Assembly: GCA_025602915.1 (NCBI GenBank)
Contig: JAHLJZ010000025.1
Span: forward strand, 124,001 to 188,000
Direction: 5' to 3'
DNA length: 64,000 bases
Source of the DNA: Paraphysoderma sedebokerense
Taxonomy: Eukaryota; Blastocladiomycota; Physodermatomycetes; Physodermatales; Physodermataceae
In this document: positions 48,501-60,406 of the stretch, piece by piece
Numbering within the stretch: the first letter of the stretch is position 1
How the letters are laid out: each line of letters begins with the position of its first letter
Notes under the pieces: generated by a model
What the model saw: only the letters and a program-made list of their open reading frames with translations
Told to the model about the DNA's origin: nothing
Database searches by the model: none
Made by a program: the position numbers and the translations under genes

Positions 48501-49600
48501 TGCAACATTTTAGAGGCAGAGCCGTGGTGGATAAAGTTAGTCGCACTTTCGACTTTCTCTTTTTCTTCGCAACGATCATCGAGATACGCGGAGTATTGAC
48601 ATTCTATTTGTAGTACCTGACTCTCTTCCTCGACCGCGCCTTTGACAATTTGTCAAAAGTTAAGAACCCGACTCGATTTAAGTTGCTCTCTGCGGAAGTC
48701 GTCGTAAATGCATTATACTATAATCCACTTGCAACATTGCAATACTTGGAAGCAAAAGGTTTTACTTCAAGCTTTTTTGCGCTGTGGTTCCAATGGTTAG
48801 GAAAGTACAGCAGGTGAGTTACTTTCTATACAGTTCTACATCTGTCTCAGCTTTTTTGACCTTTTACCTTCTCTTCAGAGTTCACGATAAAAAACTGATG
48901 GTTGCAACAATTTGCTCACTCGTGGAACTTCAACCTGCCAACATTCCCGCTGTATTACAGTCGAACTGGAAGCAGATGTTAGATGCTCTGTTAGAAGTGT
49001 TCAAATCCTACCCGGAAGCTTTAGAAAGTACGTAAAAAGCAATGAATATATGCGTTGGTCGCACCAACTGACATATCTGTTTTCACCGTTAAAAGGACGA
49101 GCTGAATTGGAAAAACTATATGATCATACCGATGCTTCTCACAACTCATATCACGAGGATGACGATGAAATTGATTCAGATGAAGAAGAGACGGAAGCAA
49201 CCGAAACAATAGGCGATGAAGATGATGTACAGGATGAAGATGACGAATATTTAGAATTTTTAGCCGAAGAAGCAGCCAAGCAAGGCGCCAAAGACAATGC
49301 TGCCTGGGACAGCGACGACGATGATGGTGATTTGGAAGAAGAGATGTATTTCGAGAGCCCCTTAGATAAAATGGACCCGTACTTGAGATTTTCAGAATGT
49401 TTTCAAGGTTTGGATCTATTGTCGTTTATTACATGACCATTTCAGTGTGTTAACGATTTTTTCGAATTACAGCATTACCCCAGACCAATCCTCAATCATA
49501 TCAATTGCTTACCTCTAATTTATCGCCAGAAGCTCAAGCTACTATTATGGGATTATTACAGAAAGCGGAGGAAGTGCGAAAAGAAAAACTTAATTCATAA
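45567..49600 (+). CDS. Importin-7/8-like karyopherin (Sxm1/Nmd5 family)
   Basis: A beta-karyopherin that carries ribosomal proteins and other cargo into the nucleus and binds Ran-GTP at its N-terminus. Exon 1 (MNAQVIYQTFLHTLHPDPNV from the second ATG at 45588, or MLAGSAT from 45567) opens the importin N-terminal HEAT repeats, ending SSNETDLSARLA. Later exons read YFKNMVRKSWQ, AQALNFILSEDFPNNWPEFI, PWWKAKKWAYHCLNRLFSRY, FPQLCFSKSDEELWESDPVE, DLCLRKSSKVQDQMELFL and DLYDDVFEIIDACTFSSKSV, all hallmarks of importin-7/8. The acidic loop DDDEIDSDEEETEATE is followed by DEDDEYLEFLAEEAAKQ near the C-terminus as in the family, and the protein ends KAEEVRKEKLNS. About a dozen short introns. Confidence 0.92.
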
Positions 49601-50081
49601 ATTCTAATGTTGTACAACATAGCGCGATTCTCTAGTCACTTTATTTTTATGTATCACCATAATGTATGCTTGATTGATATTCATATGATAAATTAGAATC
49701 TTGTAATTTTGAAAATCTTTTACGCCTCTCCTATATGGTTTTAAATTATCTGACCATGCTTTCCTGAACCATAAATCGAAATTTGAAACAGCAAAGGATA
49801 AGATGAAGAAGCGTATGTAGGCAGAGATAACACAGTACATATGCCATACTAGAATTCAATAATTAAGAAACGCTTCATCTTGAATTTTCCGTAGTCAATC
49901 CGGGCAAAGTAAGTTTTACAGCATAGCCTACCTGGTGGCAAAATTATGATATGATCAATGTTAATTTATCGCGCAATCCATGACCTGGAATCAATTATAA
50001 TCTATAAATCCGTACAATAAAGCTTATATTGAACAAAAATAATATTATATTGCTACATATTAAAGGAATACAGGCCGATAA
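49601..50081. other. Spacer between convergent genes
   Basis: A/T-rich; carries the 3' UTRs of the importin gene and of the small Gly-rich gene. No coding signal recognised. Confidence 0.35.
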
Positions 50082-50356
50082 TTATGAACCCCGCATATCA
50101 CTCTTTTCATCATCGTCATCATCGCCATCTCCGCCTAAACCACCGAACCGATTTCGACCAGAATTTCGGAATGAAAACAGTCCGCCACCGCCTGGTGTTC
50201 TGCTTCTACCTCTAGATATTCCTCTGCCTCCTCTGCCTCCTCTAGGATCGGGCCTACTAAATAACGTTACGATTAATGATCATATTCCGCAAATCTGAGA
50301 CAGGGGTAAACATACGGTGATGTATCAACGGCACTGAGCCCCATAACGACTAACAT
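50082..50356 (-). CDS. Small RGG-rich protein with hydrophobic N-terminus
   Basis: Two exons, 50356-50316 and 50256-50082, join in phase 2 to give 71 residues. The N-terminus MLVVMGLSAVDTS is a short hydrophobic, signal-like stretch, followed by PRPDPRGGRGGRGISRGRSR, a Gly/Arg box, then GGGGLFSFRNSGRNRFGG and an acidic tail GDDDDDEKSDMRGS. The order hydrophobic segment, Gly/Arg-rich basic region and acidic end loosely recalls selenoprotein-K-type ER proteins, but no transmembrane segment of full length is visible and the resemblance is weak. An upstream in-frame stop prevents a longer start in this exon; an extra 5' exon is possible. Confidence 0.5.
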
Positions 50357-51318
50357 AATTAAAGCTAAAATGAATCAGGTGGAAGGCATTTTCGATTGGA
50401 TGGTGTTGTAATTAAAAGGGTTGAGACGTGGTACCCTTTTATACTTTTCTCTGGCGCGCAATTTTATTTGCCATCAGTGGGTGAAACGCATAGCAAGATT
50501 TAATGAATAATAGCGATGTTACGGAACATTGATACATCACAGGTTTCGTTAAAAGGAAAATGCTGTTCGTATGGTTTCACATAGGTATACACCGGTACAA
50601 TTTGATCTAACCGAGCTGATCAAAATTTCTAATATCAATGAGATCAAAAGGACTGCGATTAACGCGCACGGTGCTTATATACATATGGAACGCCGTGGAC
50701 GCGGTCCCTTCGCACCACAAAACTTTGAGACCGGACACACTGATCCGCGAACAGCAGAGCGCAAGGCAACGCGCCGGTGATTCTTATTTTGCTGTCCCGA
50801 GAAAGAGTATATCGTTTGAAGCAGAAACGCGTAGATTTAAGTAGGGAAAAACAAAGCATCCGCTTACGCATGGAATACGTTAGCTTACCGAATTCTGCAT
50901 TGATTGGAAGGAATGTCATCAAATCTGTCTTCTGTGCGTTTCTCGCGATTCTGCTCTAAGCAATCATTCATACATCCCAATGTTTCTGTAAACCACTACG
51001 ACTTTCCAACATTCAATAATTCTCATTGATCGATATTATCATCTTTATGATCGGAATCATATAACAACGAACAGAATTACTTTCGGTAGGATCTTCCAAA
51101 TTTGCTATATCCGAGAATAGCGACTACAGTCAGCTGGTGCCTAAGTACCACGGAAGGCTACAACGGAACCACCAGATTCTTCCATCGAATGAACCCTGAG
51201 AAGTGTACTTTACTTTATGAAGAATATCTATTCCTCGTTAAAAGCAAGCGTTATAGAAATATTGCCTTTGTTATACAGTACTCATTCTCGTAAATAAAAA
51301 GTTCCTATTCAACATATT
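50357..51318. other. Gap; weak coding signal only
   Basis: The plus-strand frame at 50571-50780 (start MVSHRYTPVQFDLTELIKI, 69 residues) has plausible composition but no family and no supported splice to the following frame near 50800-50956. Otherwise A/T-rich. Confidence 0.3.
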
Positions 51319-53252
51319 TTAATCATTGATCAAAAACTCATCAACTATATTCTTCATTTCCGTTTCGCTCATTTTCCTAGATTTCTGTAAAACATCAGCT
51401 ACAACATAATCGGGCAATATAACAGCTTTTCCTGTCTCTACAGTTGTCTCAGAGACAGATAGATTTGGGTTAGGTGGAACTAAATCACGCATTATCGTCT
51501 GGCACGAATAGCATATGTGTGGTGTCAACGAATGTGACGGTTCCGGTTGCTCGCGGTGGTTGTGCGGTGAGGTTTGCGCTTGAAATTGGAGATTATATAG
51601 TGTGTGCCGAGCGTACCATGTTGACATGTTGCTTTGAATAGGCCTAGCATTTGTTGAATTATTAGGATTACATGAATTATGCAAAGTAATGGACGTTAAT
51701 TCAGACAAATAACATACCCTGAACAGACTGAACAAGCTTGATCTGACTTGTTCTGTATCGTCCTTGACGGCTTCAGTTTACTTGCTGTTCTGTACACTGT
51801 ACTAACAGTATTTGAAAAATCTCGTTCAAGACCCATGATGAATTCTGGATATCAACCAATGTGATGGTGAGAATAGAATTACGGTACAATAATATGTCCA
51901 CTTTCTTACCTTCGGTGATATGATCTATCGATGCCTTGCTTTTAGTTGTCTTAGTCGTAAAGGTCGGAATGTGTATCGTTTCCAAATTATTAAGAGTATT
52001 GTATATTCCTAACTCCTTCAAGATGTAATCTTTCATCGGTCGAAGAACAATCACATCTGTCGAATTCTAGAAATAAGCACATATTCCCACCGGAGGCATA
52101 AATTAAAAATGAAAATGTTAAAGAACCTTGATACCAGTCGGTTTCTCCAGCAATGTCCACTGGCAATGAGTATCCGCGCCCCTTACTTGTCTCGCTTATA
52201 ATCTTTATAGCGAGCCGTGTACCTGAATCACCCAGCATAAGCCTTGAACATCTGATTCCAAAGTTTCCGTTAATCCTGGTGAGAGAGAAACAAAGAGCCA
52301 GTGGCGAAATCTTTGATTAATACCCGAGCGACTTCGCCTTAAGTAAAAGCAATTTCATTTTTAAGTGATTCAATAAATCTTCTTTTCCACTCATTTTGGC
52401 CGAGTTCAAAAATAAGTTCTGTAACTTTTCCCTGTTTGACTGTAAAGGTTGATCTACGATGAATTGCGACGGAATAATATGAGTTTAGGCATTGTCACTT
52501 TGAAGTGATAGAATAACATATACGCCACTACAAGACGACGAACCTTGTTTCGCTAAATACATATCATCACCTGTCACCTTCAATAAATACGCATCGTCTT
52601 TCATTTCGTCCAACGCGAATACTTCTTCCAACTGAACCTTCTCCAAAGGAAGCCGATAGGATGCGACTATCTCCTCTAACTTTGAACTCGTTTCGTTCTA
52701 TGAGTCAACTAGTTAAGATGTCTGTCACCCGCGATATCCGAAAGAAAAGGAATTAAGTACCGGCCCATCAAACAAACCGCTTTCGTCAATGTGACATACA
52801 ATCACGTCTTTAAAGCATTTACTCGTTTTCATGGATTCGCCAGTTTGTTGATACATGGACATTAGATGTAGCATCGTTCTACATATATATGTTGGGATAA
52901 TAGATGTCAGAAGAAGCACGCGAGAGAATCAATGCACGAGTGTAACAGTACCTGGAAGAATGCCCTCCCGATAAAGCAAGCAGCAGCTTATCTTCACCGA
53001 TGTGATTCATAGTTTTCAATCTTGCCAACGTATGTCTGAATTTGTAACTGATATTTTCAATGAAGCAAGATCTAATTGAATTTGATGAGGTCGTTTCAGT
53101 CTGAGTGCATGAGCTGTCACTCTTTTATCAGAATTCTGTACACACCGACAATACAATATCTGCCTAATGGTAATTGTCCCTTTCTCATCCTTGCATTTAA
53201 CACAGAACCCAGCTGATGCATTGGGTCGTCGATCTATATAAGATGAAGTCAT
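51319..53252 (-). CDS. NCS2: Cytoplasmic tRNA 2-thiolation protein 2
   Basis: With Ncs6/CTU1 it forms the enzyme that thiolates wobble uridine-34 of tRNA-Lys(UUU), tRNA-Glu(UUC) and tRNA-Gln(UUG). The start at 53252 gives MTSSYIDRRPNASAG then FCVKCKDEKGTITIRQILYC, the N-terminal zinc-binding CxxC region. Next come LKTMNHIGEDKLLLALSGGH with SSR, the PP-loop-like SGG motif of the family, then TMLHLMSMYQQTGESMKTSK, VIVCHIDESGLFDG and LPLEKVQLEEVFALD. The C-terminal zinc knuckle ICYSCQTIMRDLVPP is followed by LPDYVVADVLQ and the end IVDEFLIND. Several short introns; a few internal joins (about 52,240-52,480) are not settled. Divergent from the PPCDC gene. Confidence 0.85.
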
Positions 53253-53704
53253 TAAAAATGGTATGTAAATCCACAATGTCGGTGTATAATTCGGACGAAT
53301 CAGTCATGAGGGTCGAATACTTAGGGAAGGAACAAACCTTTGATCATAACAGGTTCTTCAATGCTACACATATTGGAATTTTCGAACTTGAAAGTTCAAA
53401 GGCAGATCTTCAATGGTAACTGTGTCTTGGAATGAATCACCCGGAAATCCTTGTTTACAACAAGAGTCCCTTAGTGATTGTCACGTGCATTAATGATAAC
53501 AGTTGCATTGTAAGTGATTACACAGTAAAGTAAACGAAATAGATTGAACATGCAACTTCAGAGCATTCTTTACAATGATTGATTTTCATTTTATATATAA
53601 ATTGCATTGACGCTACAAAATTTGTGAACAATTCGCCTTGACAAAAGACCATTCACCTAGTGAGCTATCTATCTCACTTGTGAGTCAATCGAAACGTCGC
53701 AGGA
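53253..53704. promoter_or_regulatory. Shared divergent promoter region of the NCS2 and PPCDC genes
   Basis: About 450 bases between the two start codons. No coding signal on either strand beyond shadows. Contains a TATATATAA stretch near 53592-53600 about 110 bases before the PPCDC start. Assignment as promoter is by position only. Confidence 0.35.
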
Positions 53705-54707
53705 ATGGCTGGTGATACAAACACCAAGGAGTTTAATATTTTACTAGGTTGTACAGGCAGTGTAGCAAGTATAAAAATTCCAGTCATCGTTGACCTGATA
53801 TTCACCACATTCAAGGTAAGGCAGAGCCGGCCACAGGGTTAACTTTACATTTTGTTACCTTTTCGCCATCGTTATTCTGATCATCGCTTCTCCTAGGATA
53901 TAAAAGTCAACGTAAAAGTAGTTGCTACTGAGAAAGCTTTGCATTTCTTTGACAAAACGGCAGATGTGTTGAAAAATAATAATGTGGACGTGTTGACGGA
54001 TACGGACGAATGGGAGGTACGACACTATAAGGGCAACTCCTTATGATTATTTCAAATTTAGAATATATTTGAAGCTTCATTCTGCCTTCAAATTGACAGC
54101 ACATTGAGCTTATCCTCTAACCGCTCTTATTAATTTCTTGTCAATCAAACTTTTATCGACTTCTCATTACGACGTGTTTTATCCATCTATAAAGATGTGG
54201 CGAAAAATGAGTGATCCCGTATTACACATTGATGTAGGTGAATTTCTCGATGATATACTATTCTTTTTTTGCTTTGCTGACATATTTCTTCTTCAGCTTC
54301 GAAATTGGGCCGACATAATTTCAGTATGCCCGATTGACGCAAATACTTTAGGCAAATTATCCAACGGCTTGTGTGATAACCTCCTGGTATGAACTCTTCT
54401 CGATCGAGTTAAATCGTATCGTCCTTCCCCCCGTCTTATTAAGACTGTCGTATTCTCTTAGACTTGTATTTTGCGAGCTTGGAATCCTGCCAAACCAGTC
54501 ATTTTAGCACCAGCCATGAATACATATATGTATCACCATCCTTTAACAAGTATACATTTGAAAAATGTTTCTTCCGTGCTTGGTTATAAAGTTCTAGATA
54601 CGGTGGAGAAAAGATTGGCGTGCGGTGACGTCGGACTGGGTGGAATGGCATCGCCGGAGACGATTGTTCATAATTTATTAGAATCCTATCGAGAGAAGGA
54701 AAAGTAA
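53705..54707 (+). CDS. Phosphopantothenoylcysteine decarboxylase (PPCDC)
   Basis: Converts 4'-phosphopantothenoylcysteine to 4'-phosphopantetheine in coenzyme A synthesis, using FMN; HFCD-family flavoprotein. Exons 53705-53815, 53897-54016, 54195-54233, 54297-54386 and about 54462-54707 join in phase 0 to give about 201 residues. MAGDTNTKEFNILLGCTGSV opens the Rossmann-like fold, with SIKIPVIVDLI for FMN binding. DPVLHIDLRNWADIISVCPI and DANTLGKLSNGLCDNLL are the substrate helix regions, including the active-site His. The family PAMN motif reads PAMNTYMYHHPLT, and the Cys-containing substrate clamp reads ACGDVGLGGMA. The short, single-domain form matches animal and plant PPCDC (Hal3) rather than the long yeast Hal3/Vhs3 moonlighting proteins. 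Convergent with the export-adaptor gene. Confidence 0.92.
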
Positions 54708-54949
54708 CGGAAATATTAAATTTCTTTGGAAATTTTTATTTGAACAATATGCCAATGATGATCGATGGGTTCCTTCATGCTCTCCCAAGATCACAATCTC
54801 ACCTCAATGAAACATCATCATCACCCGTCACTGAATACATAAAATCCAATTTTTTAATTTTGCCAATGATATAACAACACTACTCACGCCATTCTCCGCA
54901 GCAGCCAAGATTTAGGCGGGCATCACATACCTATTAACAGACCGTGAAC

Positions 54950-56409
54950 TTACTGTATCCTCTTCATCACATATCCAGCAACTCGTTGACCAGCACCAAC
55001 AATTGAATAGGGAGCAGGTGCATTGACCACTTGCATACCCATATTGGTAGCAACGGGGACTACTTGCCCATTCGGTAACATCACTGTCGAAGATCCTACG
55101 GGAACAGGTGCATATTCAGGTGCCGTTGTTGAAACGGCTGCTGGGGTAGCGGGTTGGGAGCTGTATTGAACAGGGATATAATATTGTTGCGGTTGGGCGG
55201 TTTGCATTGATTGAGGTTGGGGCTGTGGAGGTAATGGTTGCGGAAAAGAGTGATTATGGGGGAGTATAGAATGTGCCGTTTGGGGCGATTGAATCGGTTG
55301 TGTGTGGGCATATGTTTGCGGTCTGACGTGAGTTTGCACAGACAGACTAGGATGCTGCGGGGGTGGATGGGAAGTCTGAGTTTGATTAATCGAGAAAGCT
55401 TGGGCGGCGCTTTGAGACTGTGTAGACGTATTAACTGGCAACTTTTGCTGTTGAGTATCAGCACTCGCTTTCGGATTTGAAATCGAAATTGTGATATCTC
55501 TTAAACTCTGACTTGATTCTTGGTGATATGTTTGACCAGGTTTGCGTATCGTGACATTTGATCTAATCGAGAGTACATCGTAAATTTAAAAAGCAAATCA
55601 CCGCCGTATTTAAGATTACATACGATTGTGCACCCTTGTTCGTGACTGAGAATTGGTATCCACTATTCCCACTCTTCATAGACCTTGATGCTTGGGCAGA
55701 TTTATCATTTTGAATACTGAACGATAACGATTGGTTTGCACCTTTGTTACCTCCCCCAAAACCAGGCCCCGACTGAGTCGGCTTTAAACCGATTCTCTGA
55801 GTTTGCTCTGCCTTTAAAGCAGTTGTGCGAAATCCGATCATCTGATGAACAAAAACCGGAGATCATGTTAAGCAAAATGTTTCATTCGAGAGACGAAGTA
55901 TTCGTTAAGCAATGATCACCTCTCTTGCATCTTGAATCTTTTTGTGGCCGGATGCCGGTCTCTGCGTAGCATATGGAGTTGCGTTCTACATGATCGCAGA
56001 GCGGTAACGAAGACGGCGAAAATGGACAAAGGGTCAAATACAATACTCGCACTCACTCAGAGATCGATAACTATTCCGTGACCAACCTTTCTAACATCCT
56101 TGTTACTGCATCGTTTCCCTCCTTGCCCCTGCCCTCGACCTTGCTTTTGAAATGTAGAGTTTTTGTTAAAGTTTTTGCTTCCTTTGTTTCCTCGATTGTT
56201 GTCTTGTCTTTTGCCGTTAACATTATCACTTGGTGGATTGGGCTTGGACTTGCGGAGCTTTATTATTTCATCTACAATTTGAAAGGGCAGGAAAGAATGG
56301 TGTGTCAGACAGGAGAGGCAGAGGCAGAGTGAGATTTGAGAGGAGCCACAACAGGTGAAACATTGGAGGACTGGAGAGATTTACCGAGTGACAAATCTAC
56401 TTTTTCCAT
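54950..56409 (-). CDS. mRNA-export adaptor-like protein with UAP56-binding motif
   Basis: Exon 1 (56409-56385) and exon 2 (56271-56087) join in phase 1 to read MEKVDLSLDEIIKLRKSK, an N-terminal UAP56/Sub2-binding motif (consensus xxSLDDIIKxx) as in ALYREF, UIF and CHTOP. A basic, Gly/Asn/Gln-rich RNA-binding segment (KQGRGQGQGGKR) follows. Later exons give NATPYATQRPASGHKKIQDA, MIGFRTTALKAEQTQRIGLK, SVTNKGAQS and SNVTIRKPGQTYHQES. A long Gln/Pro/Thr/Ser-rich tail ends VAGYVMKRIQ at 54950. No RRM is present, so it is not Yra1/ALYREF itself; the closest analogue is UIF-type adaptors. The C-terminal Gln/Pro-rich tail is unusual. Function is inferred from the motif. Confidence 0.65.
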
Positions 56410-56755
56410 TAATGACAACGAGACTAGCAGAGATATAAGAAGATGTCTATTGAGATTGAGATTGCAAGGAGAGTGTAAGAGGTGGTATGCAATTAGCGGA
56501 ATGTTGATCGGAATAGCAGGTCAAAACTCGGTTCAGCCGGCAAAGCTGGCGAGCGCTGCCGTTCCTCCACAATCTCTCGCACCGGGCCCAATGCAAAATC
56601 GTCAAACTCATAAGGAATTTTTATATCAAGCTATCAAAATATACAGCACTGCAATTATATGCCCTCCTTATATACATAGTAACCGCTATTAAGAATCGTC
56701 GATATACTCTGCCGTGTTTAATCCAATAGCTAATCCTGAACCTATTCCTACTCTC

Positions 56756-57907
56756 TTAGGTCACGACTTTTCCAAAAACGCCAGTCGGCCCCAACATATA
56801 TTCCAATTTTTCATTCACATTCAACGGCAAACATCTCATAGAATACGCCCCAACAACTTCTGATATAGGGAAAATAACAGTGCCCAATCCATTCTCAATA
56901 CCTTCCTTTATCACGTCGCTGGCATACTCAACGGACATCGCCAAGGCTGGCGGGGCAGTTGACCCACCCTTTTCTTTCATGGCTTCTACAGCTGGTGTCC
57001 ATACGAACCCTGGAGCCAGGGTAGTGACATTGATATTATAAGGCCTCATCAAGTACCGTAAACTTCGACCGAGGGAATAAATTCCTTCTTTGGCGGCATT
57101 GTAGAATGGTGCATTTGGGAATCCTTGAACGCCACCGAGAGATGACATTAATACGATATGACCATTACGGCGATGCTGCATTCTGTGAATTAACGGAGTA
57201 ATGGTGTTCAGTTCTCCCGTGAAGTTGGTATCCAGAACACTTTTGTACAATTCTTCCATAGGTTCTGTAGGTCCAGAGGTTGAAGTCACTGCCACACCTG
57301 CAAATCATTATAAGTTGAATAAAAGCAAACATTATCAATATGCTCAAATATAATATTCCCGGGTTCAACTAATGCAAAAAAATTCCCCATACCAGCATTT
57401 GCAATCACCAAATCAACCGGTCTCATTTGGTCAACTGATATCAAATACTGTTTCATTGCATTATGATCGCGAACGTCAATCGATTCATAATCAACAGTTG
57501 ATCCTAACCTACGACACAAATTTGCAACATCAGACAGCTTTCTCGTATCTCGAGCAATAAGGACCATATGAGTTCCCGGCTGAGCAAATTTGAGGGCCAG
57601 TTGTCGTCCGATCCCTGAACTGCGTGAACGATCGATTAGTTAAATTAAAGTCGGGATACTGCCTATCTATAATGTATGAAGAGAAGTAAATACGAAACCT
57701 AGCACCGGTAACTACCACACATTTGTATTTTTTCTTGTAACCTAATATTTTCTGTACACCCAACTTCAAAGAACTCCAAAAAGCGAGCGACACGTCGAGG
57801 AATCCAAGGGGCACAAGTAACGTAGTCTGAGCAAGAGCCGACAAAAGAATCACAAAATTGAGGATACTGTATGTCGCCTTCGTTGCTGAAAGGTATTTGA
57901 ATATCAT
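56756..57907 (-). CDS. Membrane-anchored short-chain dehydrogenase/reductase
   Basis: NAD(P)-dependent oxidoreductase of the classical SDR family. The N-terminus (start 57907, MIFKYLSATKATYSIL) contains a hydrophobic anchor to about residue 55, so it probably sits on the ER or lipid-droplet membrane. Cofactor binding: KYKCVVVTGA, then after an intron the rest of the TGxxxGxG motif (GIGRQLALKFAQPG), and IARDTRKLSDVANLC. The structural motif reads LVIANAG. The catalytic set is IVLMSSLGG (Ser), FYNAAKEGIYSLG (Tyr-x-x-x-Lys). The C-terminus reads VTTLAPGFVWTPAVEA and ends GPTGVFGKVVT. Four exons. Substrate is unknown; relatives include 3-ketodihydrosphingosine reductase and 11-beta-type enzymes. 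Divergent from the TPK gene. Confidence 0.85.
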
Positions 57908-58548
57908 GGCACACCAGTAAATGAACGCTGTAACGGTGGGTTAAAAAGATTACACTAATGATGAAGAATTCAAGAAACGGAGAGGTGTAATCGAGATGGC
58001 TTCAAACCTGCTGGAGCGTTATGCAAGATGAATGATGTCATAGTTGCTCTTTGGCGGCGTTCAGAATCTTAAGATATTGCATTATGTATACCTACTCCAT
58101 AAGCTTTGGACGATAAAAATAGAAAATGTATGAAAAAAATATATCGAATTCTTCTCGTCAACATCATTAGTTCGGTCTGGCCTGAAAAATGGTTGAATAC
58201 CTGATATATCGTGCGTGACGGGAGATACGATAATAGAGGTGGACCGTGGTGATGTGTCAAGGTATCCAGAATATAGTTCGACACATTGCCACTCAGCCAT
58301 TCGACTTTTACACAAAATAGAAATGATATGATAGCATAGACATATCAACAAAAGTTTTCACCATTCCTTATTATTTCATCAGTCGTATTAAACTCTGAGT
58401 TCGAGAAAATTTTGAACACCCTATTTCGACATATCTTTAACTACAACATAACCAAGATAAAGTCTTCTAGCCTCCCACCTTTCCGTACCTAAAACTCCAA
58501 CTGCCCTCTTCTCCCTTCCACCACTTTTATTTTGCGAAGATAACACAC
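57908..58548. other. Divergent promoter region between the SDR and TPK genes
   Basis: About 640 bases without accepted coding sequence. Minus-strand frames at 58069-58612 lack family features and are treated as chance. Confidence 0.35.
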
Positions 58549-60406
58549 ATGTCTTCTCCAATATGTTTCCACGAGTACCTTCAACCGTCTCCTCGAACTG
58601 CTCAATTCGCACTCATCATTCTTAATCAACCTCTTTTCGGACTTGAAAATTCGGTTTTTGAGAATTTATGGATCCATGGTGAGTTATCAAATTGCCTATT
58701 ATTGAGAGACAAAGGTGCGGCCGAAAAAGCAAAGACTGGGGTCGGCACCGAACATCGTTATTGTAGACGAATTTGGTTTCTAGAACACTACAAGAAGTAC
58801 ACAAAAGGCGGAACAATACTGAAGAGTTAAATTACAACGCATGACGGCACATTGAATTGTGTTTTCTATTTCTAGTTTTAGTGGTTTATACTAACTAATA
58901 TAAATCTCATTTCAATTTGAACTTATGTTCTCCTTCGCAAAACGCTTCCCGATTCATATCGCATCACGATACATTGACAACTCTACATTTAACTACAATA
59001 ACAGCAACATGGAGAATATGTGCAGACGGAGGAGCAAATAGATTGTATGATGCCTTTCAGTCTAAACCTAATTTACAAAAACGGTTCGTATTTGTCAAGA
59101 CCTAACGATGTCGCCTACAGGCATTGACGTCTTCAACAATATTGGTTTGATCTGTTTGTTAGGTTTATCCCGCATCTGATAAGAGGAGACATGGATTCAC
59201 TAAGACCGGAAGTGCGAGATTTTTATCGAGGATTCGTACGTCACTCTCAATAGTACTGTGTTGTATCGCGTGTGGACTTGTTATTCAAGTAGATTTATAT
59301 GGTTTTGTTAATATTTAGGGATGCCAAATAGACAAAGTGGATTGCCAAGACACAACAGACCTACAGAAATGTTATAGCGCATTGAAAGAAATCGAAAAAA
59401 AAGAGGGTATCGTGGTATGACTCCTTTTGTGGAATCTCTTCTGGACCCACATATCTTCGTTTAACTTCATCACCTATATTATTCCTTATTCCTCGGATTG
59501 ATAATAGAACGACATAATAATAATGGGAGGTACAACCGGTCGTTTTGATCAAGTCATGTCGACTATACACTTTTGTTATTCGATCTTGTCAGAAGAAGCA
59601 TCAAAATCTTCCGCCGACGTGAAGTCGAACGGCACTGAGTCAAAGCGAAGACGCCAGCGGAAATCATTCATATTAGACAGTGAGAATGTGGTGGTAATTT
59701 TAGATAAGGTTTGTATTTTCCACTCCATTCTAGTGGATTATGGCCGTTAATGCTGATCACATTGACGAAATTAGGGTCATCATCAATTTAAATTATTGTC
59801 GCCTATTGAAGGACCTACGTGCGGGATTGTGCCTATAGGTGTCTCGAAAGCGGTAGTGAGTACGACCGGGTTAAGATGGAACCTAGGTATGTTTGACAAT
59901 TTTAATGTTTTCATCATCATATACATGTGTTCCTGGTTTTCAGCTATTACTTCTTCGCTGCTGCATGATCAACAATGACAAACCTCACAAAAAAATTGCA
60001 TTTCTTTCAATCTTTTTTGCTTCATAACATACGCACAAATGTATACCCAGACTCTCACGTTCTTTCGTTTGGTTCTATGATTTCCACTTCCAATCACATA
60101 CTATACACCTCTTCCGACCTTCCTCTTTCGCAGCCCTTGCACCACTTGTCAAAGCTTTCGCAGAACGATAAACTCGAGACTAACAGTACCCACAAATCTG
60201 ATGTATCAACAAAACCATACAACGGGGATAGTGAACACATAAATGGAACGAATCATGCAAATGGGAATTTAACGAAAAATGGATCCAAAGAAGTGAACAG
60301 AAAGCAAGAAAATAGTGAAGATGTAGAATGTAAAGTAGGAATAGTCACGATAACCACGGATGAAGCTATTTGTTTCAGTTATGAATTGCATTTAGAGTAT
60401 TTATAG
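58549..60406 (+). CDS. THI80: Thiamine pyrophosphokinase
   Basis: Transfers pyrophosphate from ATP to thiamine to make the cofactor thiamine diphosphate. Exon 1 (58549-58679) has FHEYLQPSPRTAQFALIILN and ends LWIH; a long 325 bp intron follows; exon 2 at 59005 continues ATWRICADGGANRLYDAF, a hallmark motif. Then FIPHLIRGDMDSLRPEVRDF, GCQIDKVDCQDTTDLQKC, IMGGTTGRFDQVMSTIHF (catalytic region), GPTCGIVPIGVSKAVVSTTG LRWNL, and FGSMISTSNHI give a full TPK domain. Between GMISTSNHI and the C-terminal strand VGIVTITTDEAICFSYEL lies a disordered Ser/Asn/Lys-rich insert of about 70 residues. The gene ends at 60406. A second insert (about 25 residues, Lys/Arg-rich) interrupts the middle domain. Both inserts look like low-complexity loops. 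Confidence 0.9.

Noticed and set aside
53216-53419. Plus-strand frame opposite the NCS2 first exon
   Set aside because: The minus strand carries the conserved CxxC start of NCS2, so this is a shadow extending into the shared promoter.
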